Assembly (NCBI GenBank): GCA_944360115.1
Contig: CALVTH010000006.1
Coordinates: 1 to 54,963 of the forward strand
Origin: an uncultured Clostridia bacterium
GTDB taxonomy: Bacteria > Bacillota > Clostridia > Christensenellales > CAG-917
Direction: 5' to 3'
DNA: 54,963 nucleotides
Shown: positions 54,041 through 54,963 of the stretch, one piece after another
Layout: the number at the start of each line of letters is the position of its first letter
Numbering within the stretch: position 1 is the first letter of the stretch
Program-made: the position numbers and the translations under genes
Notes under the pieces: model-generated
The model's input: the letters and a program-made list of their open reading frames with translations, nothing else
Told to the model about the DNA's origin: nothing
Database searches by the model: none

Positions 54041-54069
54041 AACGCCGTCATTCGGCGACCTGCTTTGTC

Positions 54070-54132
54070 AGCCCCGCCTGCACGACCGCTTATGTACGCC
54101 AGAGTACACCGCGCGTCCGTTCAGGCGGGGCT
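54070..54132. repeat. Large hairpin downstream of recR
   Basis: AGCCCCGCCTG (54070-54080) and CAGGCGGGGCT (54122-54132) form a perfect 11-bp inverted repeat around a 41-nt loop that itself contains TGTAC/GTACA. The 3' arm runs into the left end of repeat copy R1. Confidence 0.7.
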
Positions 54133-54746
54133 TTCGCGCATCTCATCCGAATGGCGGCGTTTTCAACCGCGCGCTGGAATTTGACAATCACCGCTTATTG
54201 TCTCATTGTTTCGACAAGCGCCCCTCCGGGGTCCCCGCAAACATCGCGCAAGCGATTTTGTGGGGCAAAGTCCGCGGGCATTTTGTTTCCTTGTCTGACG
54301 CTCTGATATCGCGGTTTTACGCTTTCCGTAATTTGTTGAGAGCAAGAACGCAAAATCCGCTCCTGTCCATAGACGGGCGCTTTCCTTGCATCTCATCCGA
54401 ATGACGGCGTTTTGCAAACCGCGCGTTTTTGCTCTGATATCGCGGTTTTACATTTCCTTTTGTTTCGACAAAGAAATATAACCTTATATTCCTGTCTCTC
54501 TAGGAGTCGGGGCTTTCGCGCATCTCATCCGAATGGCGGCGTTTTCAACCGCGCGCTGGAATTTGACAATCACCGCTTATTGTCTCATTGTTTTGGCAAG
54601 CGCCCCTCCGGGGTCCCCGCAAACATCGCGCAAGCGATTTTGTGGGGCAAATCTCGGGGTCCCCGCAAACATCGCGCAAGCGATTTTGTGTGGCAAAGTC
54701 CGTGGGCATTTTGTTTCCTTGTCTGACGCTCTGATATCGCGGTTTT
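54127..54746. repeat. Cluster of long imperfect direct repeats (R1, R3, R2)
   Basis: R1 54127-54319 and R2 54509-54746 are nearly identical over ~190 bp. R2 carries an extra tandem copy of the 42-46-bp core, so the core occurs at 54228-54269, 54610-54651 and 54656-54697. R3 (about 54381-54450) keeps only the two ends (CTCATCCGAATGACGGCG and GCTCTGATATCGCGGTTTTA) with the middle deleted. The core folds as CCCCGCAAA-c-ATCGC-GCAA-GCGAT-TTTGTGGGG. No gene is credible in 54041-54886. Confidence 0.88.
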
Positions 54747-54796
54747 GCCGTTTCCGTCGGTTTGATAAAAAACGCAATTTATTCGTGGTTGCAAGG

Positions 54797-54826
54797 AAAG
54801 CGGGAGCCGTTGCGGCTCCCGCTTTT
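54797..54826. terminator. Terminator near the right edge
   Basis: AAAGCGGGAGCC/GGCTCCCGCTTT perfect 12-bp stem, loop GTTGC, then T on both strands. It lies 61 bp beyond the stop of the leftward partial gene and probably ends it. Confidence 0.85.
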
Positions 54827-54886
54827 CGGTATCGTTGGCGGATTTTGTCATCCGTGTCGCGCAGTTTCGCGGGCGCAAATCTTTCG

Positions 54887-54963
54887 TCAGAAGTTCACGC
54901 GGGCGAAGTACAGCACTTCGTTGTAGTTGACCTTGCCTATCTCGGCGAGCAGGTAGATGTTGC
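54887..54963 (-). CDS. 3' end of an unidentified leftward gene
   Basis: 25 codons enter from the right edge and stop at TGA (54887-54889). The C-terminus contains IYLLAEIGKVNYNEVLYFAR. The frame, stop and downstream terminator support a real gene. Too little is present to name it. Confidence 0.6.
   Translation of the reverse strand, partial: NIYLLAEIGKVNYNEVLYFARVNF

Noticed and set aside
54127..54746. CRISPR array
   Set aside because: Repeats are long, few and irregularly spaced, differ by internal deletions and duplications, and no cas gene is present.

Overview
The window is a compact, GC-rich bacterial chromosome segment. It has strong GGAGG-type ribosome binding sites, consensus TTGACA/TATAAT promoters with 17-bp spacers, many ATGA gene overlaps, GC-rich hairpin-plus-T terminators, a CIRCE element in front of groES-groEL, a type III glutamine synthetase, the direct DapL lysine branch, a tetrahydrofolate riboswitch and a potRABCD polyamine operon. 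Together these point to an anaerobic, Clostridia-like member of the Bacillota (inference; a Christensenellales/Borkfalkia-like lineage would fit). I see no rRNA, tRNA, CRISPR, phage or transposase gene.

Left part (1-9,000): a membrane-anchored GH28-like beta-helix protein cut by the window edge, citrate synthase with a strong promoter, and a leftward polyamine operon (cupin regulator, potA, potB, potC, potD) with a consensus promoter overlapped by inverted repeats. Next (9,000-17,200) is a rightward amino-group-transfer cluster: an ANTAR RNA-binding antiterminator, guaA, pyrG, asnB-like, dapF and dapL. A leftward block (17,257-21,917) holds an FHA-ABC ATPase, its permease, and the two-gene SmsC/SmsB iron-sulfur scaffold. 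A CNNM/CBS membrane protein (leftward) and a rightward ABC ATPase / double-length permease / 1027-aa surface protein operon follow (22,208-29,324).

Middle (29,372-35,930): a two-gene DUF5058 membrane pair, then a folate operon (folC, folE, folP, folB-folK fusion) led by a tetrahydrofolate riboswitch, and rubrerythrin with its ribosome binding site inside a hairpin. Leftward genes from 35,962 to 40,869 are ybaK, a glycerophosphodiesterase, two paralogous AT-richer membrane proteins with a shared C-terminal cassette, and glnN. glnN faces purB-purA from back-to-back promoters.

Right part (44,000-54,963): a phytoene-desaturase-like flavoprotein with a ferredoxin-reductase partner, groES-groEL, dCMP deaminase, a SPOR-like membrane protein, the dnaX-ybaB-recR recombination cluster, an 850-bp non-coding region full of long imperfect repeats, and the 3' end of an unidentified leftward gene.

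Most of the window is core nitrogen, purine/pyrimidine, folate and lysine metabolism. The less understood parts are the ANTAR/glutamine circuit with hexaloop hairpins, the FHA-ABC plus SmsCB operon, the ABC-permease-beta-helix operon, the DUF5058 pair, the CrtI-like/reductase pair, the paralog cassette with 5'-end hairpins, leaderless dnaX downstream of an operator-bearing promoter, and the repeat cluster after recR.
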